Source: Acidimicrobiales bacterium (GTDB taxonomy: Bacteria > Actinomycetota > Acidimicrobiia > Acidimicrobiales > AC-14). From it: a stretch of DNA of 37,993 bases. The stretch covers positions 1 through 37,993 of the forward strand of contig JAODBK010000020.1 of NCBI GenBank assembly GCA_025463925.1, given 5' to 3'. Position 1 is the first letter of the stretch. Every line of letters begins with the position of its first letter. The notes under the pieces are model-generated. The model was not told the origin of the DNA. It worked only from the letters and a program-made list of their open reading frames with translations, and did not search any database. Shown piece after piece: positions 19,134-28,412 of this stretch. The position numbers and the translations under genes are program-made.

Positions 19134-19259
19134 TCAGACGGTGCGGCCGAGGAGGAAGCCGACGGCCACGCCGACGAGGAAGACCAGCGCGATGGCGACC
19201 AGCACGGCGCGGCCGCCGGGCGGCGGCGCGACCGGCGCGGCCGGGCCATCCTCCGACAT
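19134..19259 (-). CDS. Single-pass membrane peptide (41 aa) downstream of mnmA
   Basis: 41 residues. The ATG at 19259 shares one base with the mnmA stop (TGATG), the same coupling used between cysteine desulfurase and mnmA. A Pro/Gly-rich cytosolic head of about 16 residues is followed by one hydrophobic helix (AVLVAIALVFLVGVAVGFLLG) and a short basic end. The coupling and clean helix argue for a real gene. Function unknown. Confidence 0.55.
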   Translation of the reverse strand: MSEDGPAAPVAPPPGGRAVLVAIALVFLVGVAVGFLLGRTV

Positions 19260-20290
19260 CAGCGCGCGATGCCGCCGCCCAGCACGGCGTCGCCGCGGTA
19301 CAGCACGACCGCCTGGCCGGGGGCTACCCGTCGCTGGGGCTCGGCGAACGTGACGACCAGCTCGTCGTCGACGGTCGCCACGATCGGCCGGCCGTGGGCG
19401 CTGGTCTGCGCGAGGACGGCGCCGGTGACCGGCCCGTCGACCCACGTCACCGACAGCAGCGCGACACGATCGGTGAGCAAGTCGGCCATCGAGCCGACGA
19501 TGACGGTCGCGGTGGCCGGGTCGACGTCGATTGCGTAGCGCGCCGGCCCGCCGCCCGACGAGAGGCCGCGCCGCTGGCCGACCGTGACCAGCTCGACCGC
19601 GTCGACCGACCCGACGGCCGCGCCGGTGGCGTCGACGACCCGGCCGGCGTGCAGATCGATGCGCGGCTCGAGGAACGCCCGCCGGCCGCCGGTCGCGCTG
19701 ATGAAGCACACGTCCTGGCTGTCGGGCTTGGCCGCGGTGCGCAGGCCGCGCTCGGTCGCGATCGCCCGCACCTCGGCCTTCGTGATCTCGCCGACCGGGA
19801 AGCGGACCTTGGCCAGCCGCGACTGGTCGAGGACCGCGACGACGTACGACTGGTCCTTGGCGGCGTCGATGCCTCGCCGCAGTTGCCACCGGCCGGTCGC
19901 CGGGTCGAGCCCGGTGCGGGCGTGGTGTCCCGTCACCACCACGTCGAAGTCGAGCTGCTCGGCCCGCTGCAGCAGCCGGTCGAACTTCAAGTGCCGGTTG
20001 CACTCGACGCACGGGTTGGGCGTGCGGCCGGCGGCGTGCGCGGCGACGTAGGGCGCGACGACGTCGGCGTCGAAGCGATCCGAGAAGTTGAACACCCAGT
20101 GGTCGATGCCGAGCTGCTGCGCGACGCGGCGAGCGTCCTCCACGTCGGCCACCGAGCAGCAGCCGGAGTCACTTGGCCCGGCCCACAACTTCATCGTGAC
20201 GCCGACGACGTCGTGGCCGGCGTCGATCATCAGCGCGGCCGCGACGGACGAGTCGACGCCACCCGACATGGCGACGAGCGCGCGCGCCAT
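19259..20290 (-). CDS. mnmA: tRNA-specific 2-thiouridylase MnmA
   Basis: 343 residues. PP-loop SGGVDSS at 9-15 binds ATP and activates U34 of tRNA Lys/Glu/Gln. The catalytic cysteines are Cys94 in NPCVECN and Cys195 in SQDVCFI. The C-terminal beta-barrel (about 260-343) ends as usual with GQAVVLYRGDAVLGGGIA. MnmA installs sulfur at C2 of the wobble uridine, and here the sulfur donor gene (cysteine desulfurase) lies directly upstream, overlapping by TGATG at 20290. The arrangement matches Mycobacterium. Confidence 0.96.
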   Translation of the reverse strand: MARALVAMSGGVDSSVAAALMIDAGHDVVGVTMKLWAGPSDSGCCSVADVEDARRVAQQLGIDHWVFNFSDRFDADVVAPYVAAHAAGRTPNPCVECNRHLKFDRLLQRAEQLDFDVVVTGHHARTGLDPATGRWQLRRGIDAAKDQSYVVAVLDQSRLAKVRFPVGEITKAEVRAIATERGLRTAAKPDSQDVCFISATGGRRAFLEPRIDLHAGRVVDATGAAVGSVDAVELVTVGQRRGLSSGGGPARYAIDVDPATATVIVGSMADLLTDRVALLSVTWVDGPVTGAVLAQTSAHGRPIVATVDDELVVTFAEPQRRVAPGQAVVLYRGDAVLGGGIAR

Positions 20291-21411
20291 CAGCTGCCCC
20301 GCAGGCGCGCCACTGCGGCCGGCACCGCGGCCAGCGCCAGGTCGACGTCGGCCGCGGTCGTCGTCGGCCCGAGCGAGAGCCGCAGTGAGCCGAGGGCGCG
20401 ATCGGCGGGCACGCCCATCGCGACCAGCACGTGGCTCGCCTCCATCGCGCCGCTCGTGCACGCCGAGCCGGCCGACGCCGCGATCCCCGCGCCATCGAGC
20501 AGCACGAGCAGCGCCTCGCTCTCGACACCACCGAACGACACGTGGCAGTTGCCGGCGATCTTTCGGGACCGGTCACCGGTCTCGACGGTGTCGGGAACGG
20601 CCGCGAGCAGTCCGTCGGCCAGCCGGTCGCGCAGCGCGCCGACCCGCGCGACATCGGCGGCGCGCCCGTCGACCGTCGCCTGCACCGCGGCGGCCAGCGC
20701 GGCGATGCCGGCGACGTTATGGGTGCCACTGCGCAGGTCGCGCTCCTGGCCACCGCCGTGGATGACCGGGCGCACGGTCGCGCCTTCGCGTACGACCAGC
20801 GCGCCGACGCCCTTGGGCCCGCCGAACTTGTGCCCACTGATCGCGACGAGGTCGGCCCCAGCCGCGAGCTCGGCCACGTCGACCCACGGGAAGGCCTGGA
20901 CCGCGTCCGTGTGGAGCAGCGCCCGGGGCGACTGCTCGCGCACGAGGGCCGCGACGGATGCCAACGGCTGGATCGTCCCGACCTCGTTGTTGGCGAGCAT
21001 GACCGACACGACGGTCACGTCCGGGCCCAGCAGCGCCGCGAGCCGGTCGAGGTCGACGACGCCGTCGCCACCGACCGGCGCGGTGACGCCGCCCACGGCC
21101 TGCGTGGCGTGCAGCACCGCGTGGTGCTCGACCGCCGAGCAGACCACCCGGCCGCCGGCCGCGGTGTGCGCCCCGAGCACCGCGAGGTTGTCCGCCTCGG
21201 TGCCGCTGCCGGTGAACACGACCTCGTGCGGCCGCGCGCCCAATCCGGCGGCGACGACCTCGCGCGCCTCTTCGATCGCCTTCTTGGCGTCGCGGGCGGT
21301 CGCGTGCGAGCCGGACGGGTTGCCGAACCGCTCGGTGAGGAACGGCAACATCGCCTCGACCGCCTCGGGCCGCATCGGCGTCGTCGCGGCATTGTCGAGA
21401 TACGCGGGCAC
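20290..21411 (-). CDS. iscS: Cysteine desulfurase (NifS/IscS class)
   Basis: 373 residues from a GTG at 21411. PLP-dependent fold: Lys195 in SGHKFGGPKG forms the Schiff base, His97 (EHHAV) stacks on PLP, and catalytic Cys318 lies in SACTSG on the mobile loop. It takes sulfur from L-cysteine as a persulfide and hands it to MnmA and possibly to Fe-S assembly. The symbol iscS is by similarity and neighbourhood; no iscU, suf genes or iscR are in the window, so a dedicated role in tRNA thiolation is plausible. The start is supported by TACGCT 6 nt upstream. Confidence 0.95.
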   Translation of the reverse strand: MPAYLDNAATTPMRPEAVEAMLPFLTERFGNPSGSHATARDAKKAIEEAREVVAAGLGARPHEVVFTGSGTEADNLAVLGAHTAAGGRVVCSAVEHHAVLHATQAVGGVTAPVGGDGVVDLDRLAALLGPDVTVVSVMLANNEVGTIQPLASVAALVREQSPRALLHTDAVQAFPWVDVAELAAGADLVAISGHKFGGPKGVGALVVREGATVRPVIHGGGQERDLRSGTHNVAGIAALAAAVQATVDGRAADVARVGALRDRLADGLLAAVPDTVETGDRSRKIAGNCHVSFGGVESEALLVLLDGAGIAASAGSACTSGAMEASHVLVAMGVPADRALGSLRLSLGPTTTAADVDLALAAVPAAVARLRGS

Positions 21412-21417
21412 GGCACC

Positions 21418-21423
21418 AGCGTA
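21418..21423 (-). promoter_or_regulatory. -10 box TACGCT, leaderless start of cysteine desulfurase gene
   Basis: TACGCT on the minus strand lies exactly 6 nt before the GTG at 21411; no Shine-Dalgarno sequence is present. Confidence 0.55.
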
Positions 21424-21437
21424 CGCGCCGTCCCCTC

Positions 21438-21465
21438 GCGTGTCGGTCGAGTGGCGTGTCGGTCG
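21438..21465. repeat. Two direct copies of GCGTGTCGGTCG at the cysteine desulfurase promoter
   Basis: GCGTGTCGGTCG occurs at 21438-21449 and again at 21454-21465 (period 16 bp), covering where the -35 element of the desulfurase promoter should be. This is compatible with a tandem-site regulator binding; nothing identifies the protein. Confidence 0.4.
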
Positions 21466-21479
21466 GGCCGCGCCCGACC
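21461..21479 (-). terminator. GC-rich hairpin after the RDD gene
   Basis: GGTCGGGC (21461-21468) pairs perfectly with GCCCGACC (21472-21479) around a 3-nt loop. It starts 8 nt past the RDD-protein stop on the minus strand. No T-tract follows. Confidence 0.5.
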
Positions 21480-21487
21480 CCCGCCCA

Positions 21488-22354
21488 TCAGGACGGCGGC
21501 GCGAAGTCTCCCGGCGGGTTCGGCGCCGGCGTCTCCGCCGACGCGGCCGGCCAGGGCTGGTCCGGCTGGGGCTGGGCCGGCTGGGGCTGGGGCGGCGGAA
21601 CGTACGTGGCCGGCGATGCCCCGCCGCGCTGGTACGCCGCGGCCAGGCATGCGAGGTACGTCTCGGGGTGCAGCCCGGCGGGCGGCTCCGGGCGCAGCCG
21701 GCGAGCGAGCGGGTTCGCCAGCCGCAGCGCGAGGTCGGCTCGGATCGCGAACGGCAGCGACGGCGCCCGCATGAGGAAGGCGCGCACCGCGGCGTAGTCG
21801 TCGGCCGTCATCGCGGCGGTGTCGACGCTCGCGGTGTAAGCCTCGAGCCCGGGCGGCGACCCGAACATGACCGACACCGGCGCTCGCAGCCCGGAGCGCT
21901 CCCGCAGCACCAACGTCCCGGCGGCCATGTCGCCGAGCCGCTGGTTGCGCTTCGAGAACAGCACGGTGACGATCGCGATGGCGCCGGACAGCGCGTAGAT
22001 CTCGAACAGCGCCAGCACGGCGCGGATCGCGGCGTGCCGGAAGCGCACCGGCCCGCCTTCGACGGTGACGACCCGCAGGCCGAGCGCCGACTTGCCGACC
22101 GTGCGACCGCGCCAGAGCGTCTCGAGTGCGACCGGGTACGCGAACAGCAACAGGAAGAACATCAGGAAGACCAGCGCGACGGTGACGCCACCCGGGAAGT
22201 TGCCGACCGCGGCGTAGGCGATCAGCAACGCGGTCAGGACCGCCGCCTGGATGACACCGTCGATCAAACGGGCGAGGATGCGTGACGGCAGCCCGGCCGG
22301 TTCGAGCTCGAGCGGCACCGCTTCGGGCGTGACCATGACGTTCGCCGATGCCAC
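21488..22354 (-). CDS. RDD-family membrane protein with Gln/Pro-rich tail
   Basis: 288 residues from a GTG at 22354 (TACCGT 7 nt upstream), or 282 from the in-frame ATG at 22336. It has the RDD signature: Arg-Asp in LARLIDGVIQ, then two long helices, TVGKSALGLRVV, and a third helix near RAVLALFEIYALSGAIAIV followed by KRNQRLGDMAAGTLVLRE. The cytosolic C-terminal half ends in a tail rich in Gln-Pro pairs, encoded by a short DNA repeat near 21550-21600. It pairs with the SpoIIM-like gene across a 21-bp divergent promoter and lies beside the MoxR/DUF58 cluster, as in Mycobacterium. Role unknown; transport or envelope maintenance is assumed for the family. Confidence 0.88.
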   Translation of the reverse strand: MASANVMVTPEAVPLELEPAGLPSRILARLIDGVIQAAVLTALLIAYAAVGNFPGGVTVALVFLMFFLLLFAYPVALETLWRGRTVGKSALGLRVVTVEGGPVRFRHAAIRAVLALFEIYALSGAIAIVTVLFSKRNQRLGDMAAGTLVLRERSGLRAPVSVMFGSPPGLEAYTASVDTAAMTADDYAAVRAFLMRAPSLPFAIRADLALRLANPLARRLRPEPPAGLHPETYLACLAAAYQRGGASPATYVPPPQPQPAQPQPDQPWPAASAETPAPNPPGDFAPPS

Positions 22355-22360
22355 CGGCCC

Positions 22361-22367
22361 TACGGTA
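22361..22367. promoter_or_regulatory. Divergent -10 boxes on both strands of TACGGTA
   Basis: The 7-bp sequence TACGGTA carries TACGGT on the plus strand (9 nt before the SpoIIM-like ATG at 22376) and TACCGT on the minus strand (7 nt before the RDD GTG at 22354). Both genes appear to be driven from overlapping, mutually exclusive promoter cores. Confidence 0.5.
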
Positions 22368-22375
22368 GAGGGCCG

Positions 22376-23401
22376 ATGGACCTCGACCGGTACCTCGCCG
22401 TCAACGGCCCGACGTGGGCGCGGTTGGGCGAGCTCACCGATCGAGCCGGGCGCGGCGTCGGCCGCTTGTCGGCCGCCGAGCTGGACGAGCTGGTCCGGCT
22501 GTACCAGCGGGTCTCCACCCACCTCTCCGTCGCGCGCACCTCGTACCGCGACCCCGCGCTGGTCGCGCAGCTCAGCCGGCTGGTCGCCCGCTCGGGCGCG
22601 GTGATCTACGGCACGCGAGCCCGGACGGTTCGCGCCCTGGGTCGCTTCTTCGCGTTCGTCTTCCCGGCCGCGGTGTGGCACAACCGGCGCTTCGTCGCCG
22701 CCGCCGCCGCCCTCACCTTCCTGCCGGCGATCGCATTCGGCACCTGGATCGCCAACTCGCCGAAGGCGCTCGATGCCACCGGGCCGAAGGCGGTACGCGA
22801 CGAGTACGTCCACCAGCGATTCGAGGACTACTACCGCGATCGACCGGCGGCCGCCTTCGCGTTGCAGGTGCAGACCAACAACGTTCAGGTCGGGTTCATG
22901 GCGTTCGCACTCGGCATCGCGTTCTGCATCCCGGCGGCGTTGCTGCTCGCGTTCAACGGCGCCAACCTCGGGTTCGCCGCCGGGCTCTTCGCGGCCGCCG
23001 GCGAGCAGGGGAAGTTCTGGAGCCTGATCATCCCCCACGGCCTGCTCGAGCTGTCGGCCGTCGTCCTCGCCGGTGCCGCCGGGCTCCGGTTGGGTTGGAC
23101 GATCATCGAGCCGGGCGACCGCACGCGCGGGGCCGCGCTCACCGAAGAGGCGCGGCGGTCGTTCGCCATCAGCCTGGGCCTCATCCTGGCGTTCGTCGTC
23201 GCCGGCACCATCGAGGGCTTCGTGACCGGCCACGTCGGGCAGCCGGCGATTCGCGTCGCGGTCGGCGTCGTCGTCGAGGCGCTGTTCGTCATCTACCTCG
23301 TCGGGCGCGGCCGGGCCGCGGCCGCGCTCGGGCTCACCGGCGCCATCGGCGAGGCCGACGCACTGCTCTACAAACGCCCGGTTGCCTTCACCCGCAGGTA
23401 G
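22376..23401 (+). CDS. SpoIIM-like (stage II sporulation protein M family) membrane protein
   Basis: 341 residues. After a helical cytosolic N-terminus (about 1-90, VNGPTWARLGEL, then LYQRVSTHLSVAR), it has the family core of about six helices: NRRFVAAAAALTFLPAIAFG, an extracellular loop with YYRDRPAAAFALQVQTNN, then FNGANLGFAAGLFA and the motif PHGLLELSAVVLAGAAGLRLG. SpoIIM in Bacillus belongs to the peptidoglycan-degrading engulfment complex; in non-sporulating actinobacteria the relative always sits near RDD, DUF58 and MoxR genes with unknown envelope function. Its 3' end overlaps the DUF58 gene by 34 bp, converging. Confidence 0.9.
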   Translation: MDLDRYLAVNGPTWARLGELTDRAGRGVGRLSAAELDELVRLYQRVSTHLSVARTSYRDPALVAQLSRLVARSGAVIYGTRARTVRALGRFFAFVFPAAVWHNRRFVAAAAALTFLPAIAFGTWIANSPKALDATGPKAVRDEYVHQRFEDYYRDRPAAAFALQVQTNNVQVGFMAFALGIAFCIPAALLLAFNGANLGFAAGLFAAAGEQGKFWSLIIPHGLLELSAVVLAGAAGLRLGWTIIEPGDRTRGAALTEEARRSFAISLGLILAFVVAGTIEGFVTGHVGQPAIRVAVGVVVEALFVIYLVGRGRAAAALGLTGAIGEADALLYKRPVAFTRR

Positions 23402-24675
23402 GCGTCGGCGAGCTGGGGCGCCAGCTCGCCGGGCGGGGCATCGACGACGGTCGCGCCCAGGCCTCGCAACCGCGCGATCGTCCGTCGCCGCTCCTCGAGC
23501 GCCGCGGCCGCGGCCGCCCGGCGGTACGCCTCCGTCGCGTCCCGGGGAACGGCGCGGGACCACGCCAGCACTTGCGGATCGCGGACGCTGGCGATGATCA
23601 CGAGGTTGTCACGCGCCACCATCGGCAGCGCCGGGAGCAGCGTCTCCGCCATGGCCTGCTCGGCCAGCTCGGTGAACACCACCAGCAGGGCCCGCCTCCG
23701 GAACCGCGTCAGCGTCTGCCCGAAGGCGCCGCGGTAGTCGCTCTCGACGAGCTGCGGCTCGAGCGAGTACATCGCCTCGGTCACGCGACCGAGCTGGTCC
23801 GGCGCGTGCCCCGGCGGCACGATGGCGCGCACCTGCTGGTCGAACGCCACCAGGCCGGCGCGATCGCCGAGGCGGGTCGCGACCGCGGTCAGCATCATCA
23901 CCGCGTCCATCGCGTGGTCGAGCCGCGGCACGTCGGCGACCCGGCCGGCCATCATGCGGCCGGCGTCGAGCAACAGCAGCACGGTCTGGTTGCGCTCGGC
24001 CCGGTACGTGCGGACGATCGCCTTGCCAGCGCGCGCGGTGGCCGCCCAGTCGATGCGCCGGCTCTCGTCGTCGACGCGGTACTCGCGCAGCTGGTCGAAC
24101 TCCGTCGCGCCTCCGTGCCCTCTCGCCGATCGCAGGCCCACCTCGAGGATGCGCGCCTTGTCGATCCGGAGCTCGGCCTCGTTCCGCGACGTGAACGGCG
24201 GGTACACGCGGATCGTCGCCGGCAGGCGGCGGCGGGCCTGCCGGGCCGCCAGCCGCAGCGGCCCGTCCACCCGCACGGTCAGCTCGTTCATGTCGAATCG
24301 GCCGCGCCGCGCCGGGCGGATCGACGTGGCCGCGGTGGCCGAGCCGCGCGCCGGCACCAAGACCGCGACCCGCCGGGTGGTGGCGCGCAGTGACGGCGCG
24401 AGCTGATCCGCGAGGCGAACGCGCACGGCGTGGTCGGTCGGGTTTCCGACCCGCCACGTCACTCGCGCCTCCCGGCCCAGCGGCACGACGCCCGGCGTTT
24501 CGCGTTCGACCGGGACCGCATCCGGTGCCGGCGCCCGCGCCGCGTCCACGGCGGCGGCGACCAGCACGAGACCGTCGACGACGACGAGCATCCATCCCGG
24601 CCAGCCCGGCGCGGCCAGCACGAGCAGCGACACCACCGCCGCGATGACCGCGAGACGCCGCGTCGGGACCGGCAT
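23368..24675 (-). CDS. DUF58 protein with degenerate vWA-like metal site
   Basis: 435 residues from the ATG at 24675 (a GTG directly before it at 24678 is equally possible). Two N-terminal hydrophobic helices (about 8-45) anchor it; a beta-sandwich region follows, then the DUF58 signature LREYRVDDESRRIDWAATAR and a vWA-like fold. The first MIDAS motif, usually D-x-S-x-S, reads LLLLDAGRMMAG, so the two Ser metal ligands are absent. DUF58 proteins work with MoxR AAA+ ATPases, which are thought to load metal or remodel clients through vWA domains. The gene is 12 bp downstream of moxR and is the last of the operon. Confidence 0.9.
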   Translation of the reverse strand: MPVPTRRLAVIAAVVSLLVLAAPGWPGWMLVVVDGLVLVAAAVDAARAPAPDAVPVERETPGVVPLGREARVTWRVGNPTDHAVRVRLADQLAPSLRATTRRVAVLVPARGSATAATSIRPARRGRFDMNELTVRVDGPLRLAARQARRRLPATIRVYPPFTSRNEAELRIDKARILEVGLRSARGHGGATEFDQLREYRVDDESRRIDWAATARAGKAIVRTYRAERNQTVLLLLDAGRMMAGRVADVPRLDHAMDAVMMLTAVATRLGDRAGLVAFDQQVRAIVPPGHAPDQLGRVTEAMYSLEPQLVESDYRGAFGQTLTRFRRRALLVVFTELAEQAMAETLLPALPMVARDNLVIIASVRDPQVLAWSRAVPRDATEAYRRAAAAAALEERRRTIARLRGLGATVVDAPPGELAPQLADAYLRVKATGRL

Positions 24676-24690
24676 CACCGCGTCACCGTC

Positions 24691-25671
24691 TCATCGCGGC
24701 ACCGGCACCGACGCGAGGATGCCGTCGAGCACCCCGTCGGCGGTGCCGCCTTCCAGCTCGACCTCGGCGCGCAACTCGACGCGATGTCGGAGGCACGGCT
24801 TGGCCATCGTCTTCACCTCGTCGGGTGTGACGAACGGCTTGCCGGCGAGCCAGGCCCACGCCTTCGACGCGCGGAGCAGCATGGCGGCGGCGCGCGGTGA
24901 CGCGCCCAGGGACAGCGACGGCGAGTCACGCGTCGCCCGGCCGATGGCGACGATGTAGGCCATCACCGCGTCGTCGACGTCGACGGCGTCGACCCGCGCC
25001 CGCGCCGCGGCCAGGTCGGCGGCGTTCGCCACGGGACCGACTCCGAGGCTCGCCAGATCGTGTGGATCCATGCCGGCGTGGTGGCGGGCCAGCACCTCGC
25101 GCTCCTGCTCCTCGGTCGGGTACGCCACGACCAGCTTCAGCAGGAAGCGGTCGAGCTGCGCTTCCGGCAGCGGGTACGTCCCCTCGTACTCCACCGGGTT
25201 CTGCGTGGCCGCGACGAGGAACGGGTCCGGCAGCGGGCGGGCCTCGCCCTCCACCGAGACCTGTCGCTCCTCCATCGCCTCGAGCAACGCCGCCTGCGTC
25301 TTCGGAGGTGTGCGGTTGATCTCGTCGGCGAGCAGCAGGTTGGTGAACACCGGGCCCGCCCGGAAGCGGAACTCGCCCGTTCGCTGCTCGTAGATGACTT
25401 GTCCCGTGACATCCGAGGGCATGAGGTCCGGCGTGAACTGCACCCGGCTGAAGTCGAGGTCGAGCGCCGCGGCCACCGCCTTCACCAGCAGCGTCTTCGC
25501 CACGCCGGGCACGCCTTCGAGCAGCACGTGGCCGCGGACGAGCAACGCCACGATGACGCCCGTCATGACCGCGTCCTGGCCGACGACGGCCTTCGCGACC
25601 TCGTCGCGCACCGCGAGGACTGCGGTCCGCGGGTCGGCGTGCGCCGGTCGGGGCGATTTCCTAGGGGGCAC
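24691..25671 (-). CDS. MoxR-family AAA+ ATPase
   Basis: 326 residues. Walker A GVPGVAKT at 53-60, Walker B LLLADEINR at 112-120, sensor 1 region VAATQNPVEYEGTYPLPEAQLDRF, arginine finger region after it, and the C-terminal lid with SLGASPRAAAMLLRASKAWA. The MoxR group acts as chaperone for vWA-domain partners, here DUF58. Start: the GTG at 25671 lies inside the end of the DUF4350 gene (11-bp overlap) with GGAGG 7 nt upstream, a strong and unusual internal ribosome-binding site for this window; that decides the start over longer readings. Confidence 0.95.
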   Translation of the reverse strand: MPPRKSPRPAHADPRTAVLAVRDEVAKAVVGQDAVMTGVIVALLVRGHVLLEGVPGVAKTLLVKAVAAALDLDFSRVQFTPDLMPSDVTGQVIYEQRTGEFRFRAGPVFTNLLLADEINRTPPKTQAALLEAMEERQVSVEGEARPLPDPFLVAATQNPVEYEGTYPLPEAQLDRFLLKLVVAYPTEEQEREVLARHHAGMDPHDLASLGVGPVANAADLAAARARVDAVDVDDAVMAYIVAIGRATRDSPSLSLGASPRAAAMLLRASKAWAWLAGKPFVTPDEVKTMAKPCLRHRVELRAEVELEGGTADGVLDGILASVPVPR

Positions 25672-26764
25672 TGGTGACCTCCGTGCGAAGTGATTCGAGG
25701 GAACGGGCCAGCTCGACAAGCGCGGCTTCGTCGACCGGAGCCGGTCCGGTGAGCAGGGCAACGACGTCGTCGGCCGGGCGCCGGGCGCGCCCGGCGACCG
25801 CGCCGGCCAGGGTCTCGGGTGGCGCGGTCGGCGGCAGGCCGAGCCGCTCGGCGAGCTGGCGGCGCACGTCGTCGCGGAGCAGGCCGGCCGCCTGGGCCCG
25901 GCCGCGGGCGCGCTGCATGAGCTGCCCGACGGCACCGACCAGCTCGGAACCGGGAATGGCGACCAGCTGCGACTCCGGCACCGGGCGGCCGAGCCGGCGG
26001 GCCCGCCACGCGACCACGACGAGGAACGCGATCACCAGCTGCCACAGCGCGAGCTTCACCCGCCGCGGGATCAGGTCGACGAGGCTCTTCCGCCCGCCGC
26101 CGGCGCGTGGCGGGAGCAGCACCGCGACCCGGCTGGCGGCGGTCGGCGCCAGCAGGTCGACCGCCACCGCGGCGTTGTCGGCCCGCCCGAGCAGGGCGTT
26201 GAGGAACGGAGACGCGCCGCCGAGCGCGACGATCGTCCCCCGGCCGCGATCGACGGCGACCAGGAAGGGGTCGTTCCCGGCGGTGAAGCAGCCGACGCCC
26301 AGCCCACTCTTCCGGAACACGACGCCGCCGGCCGGCTCGAGGGTGCCGACGTCGCGCAGCGCCGGAAGGTCGCAGTTCCGATGGAGCAGCGGCGTGATCC
26401 CGCCCAACAAGCCGATGGCGCCTGCGATCCGCAGCGGCTTCGTCAACGGCGAGCGCGGGTCGGCGACGACGAGGGTGCCGCCGCGCTCCACCCATTGCGA
26501 CGACGCCTCCCGGGAGGCGTCGTCCATCTGGTCGACCAGCACGAGCGCGGCGGTGTCGCCGGGCGCGGGCGCGCCGTTGACGAGATCGACCGCCACGCCC
26601 AGGTGCCGCAAGGTGTCGACGACCCCCTTGGCGCCGCTGCGCTCGGGCGACCGCGGATCGTACGGCTCACCCGCTCCGCCGCCGGGGCCGAGCACGAGCG
26701 CCACCGCGACCAGCCCGACCGCGAGCGCGGCCCAAGGCAACCAGCGTCGGCCCGTCGGCCTCAC
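25661..26764 (-). CDS. DUF4350-type membrane protein
   Basis: 367 residues from a GTG at 26764 (GTGA overlap with DUF4129 stop). One N-terminal helix (about 8-26), then a Rossmann-like extracytoplasmic domain: RSGAKGVVDTLRHLGVAVDLV, DTAALVLVDQMDD, RGGTLVVADP, resembling a ThuA/glutamine-amidotransferase-like fold without its nucleophile. A second helix (about 220-240, KLALWQLVIAFLVVVAWRARRLG) leads to a cytosolic helical tail rich in Arg/Leu/Ala. The family is found between DUF4129 and MoxR in actinobacteria and is untested. Confidence 0.87.
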   Translation of the reverse strand: MRPTGRRWLPWAALAVGLVAVALVLGPGGGAGEPYDPRSPERSGAKGVVDTLRHLGVAVDLVNGAPAPGDTAALVLVDQMDDASREASSQWVERGGTLVVADPRSPLTKPLRIAGAIGLLGGITPLLHRNCDLPALRDVGTLEPAGGVVFRKSGLGVGCFTAGNDPFLVAVDRGRGTIVALGGASPFLNALLGRADNAAVAVDLLAPTAASRVAVLLPPRAGGGRKSLVDLIPRRVKLALWQLVIAFLVVVAWRARRLGRPVPESQLVAIPGSELVGAVGQLMQRARGRAQAAGLLRDDVRRQLAERLGLPPTAPPETLAGAVAGRARRPADDVVALLTGPAPVDEAALVELARSLESLRTEVTSAP

Positions 26765-27412
26765 CGGCCGGCCCCGGTCAGCACGCGGCCGGCGAGGGCG
26801 TCGAAGCGCACCGCGTCGTCCGCCCCGGTCACGCGGTGGCCGTACCACGCCAGCTCGAACAACTCGGTCGCGCCGGCGAAGTCGACCGCGGCCGCCGGGA
26901 CCGCGCCCGCGACGTCGCGCCGGTACTCGCCAGCCGTCCGGCCCGGGACCTCGTCGACCAGCCCGCGCTCCGCGAGCTCGGCGACGAGGGCGCGGTAGCG
27001 ACAACGCAGCCCGCCGCGCCAGTCGCCGGTCCGCTCGCGGTCGTCGGCGTCGGACCGCCACTGCGCGGCGGTGCGCCGCGGGATCGCGGCGCCGGTCAGC
27101 GCGACGCCTCCCTCGGCAGTGACGCCGCGACCGACCCGCACGCTGACGATGATGACGAACAGGAGCAGGAGGACGAACAGCCCGACACCGAGCAGGGTCG
27201 GGCCCTGGAACGCGCCGGCCAGCATGCGCCCGATGACATCGGTGACCTTGGTCCAGAAGCGGTCGAGGACGTTCGGGTCGTGCCGGTGGTACTCCGGCCG
27301 GGCGAGGACCTGACGGGCGGCCCGCCGGATCTCGCTCGCCGATCGCGCCGGCGGTGGCAGGTCGGCGCGTCCGGCACGGGCGGCGGTCGCGATCAGCGCG
27401 ACCGCGGCCCGG

Positions 27413-27429
<17 letters not shown>
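26761..27429 (-). CDS. DUF4129-type protein
   Basis: 222 residues from a GTG at 27429, overlapping the upstream gene by 17 bp. A short N-terminal hydrophobic stretch acts as signal or anchor; an extracytoplasmic helix-rich part (SEIRRAARQVLARPEYHRHDPNVLDRF) precedes one clear membrane helix (about 80-97, LLGVGLFVLLLLFVIIV). The C-terminal cytosolic domain has the DUF4129 pattern RYRALVAELAERGLV, then GRTAGEYRRDV and LFELAWYGH. In related bacteria DUF4129 is often fused to a transglutaminase domain; here it stands alone beside DUF4350. Confidence 0.87.
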
Positions 27430-28405
<976 letters not shown>

Positions 28406-28412
28406 GACCGGC

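Noticed and set aside
20290-21411. An iron-sulfur assembly operon around the cysteine desulfurase
   Set aside because: No iscU, sufBCD, ferredoxin or Rrf2 regulator is adjacent; the only partner visible is mnmA.
21545-21600. Short G/C-rich tandem repeats as a possible repeat array
   Set aside because: They encode the Gln/Pro-rich tail of the RDD protein in frame, which explains them.
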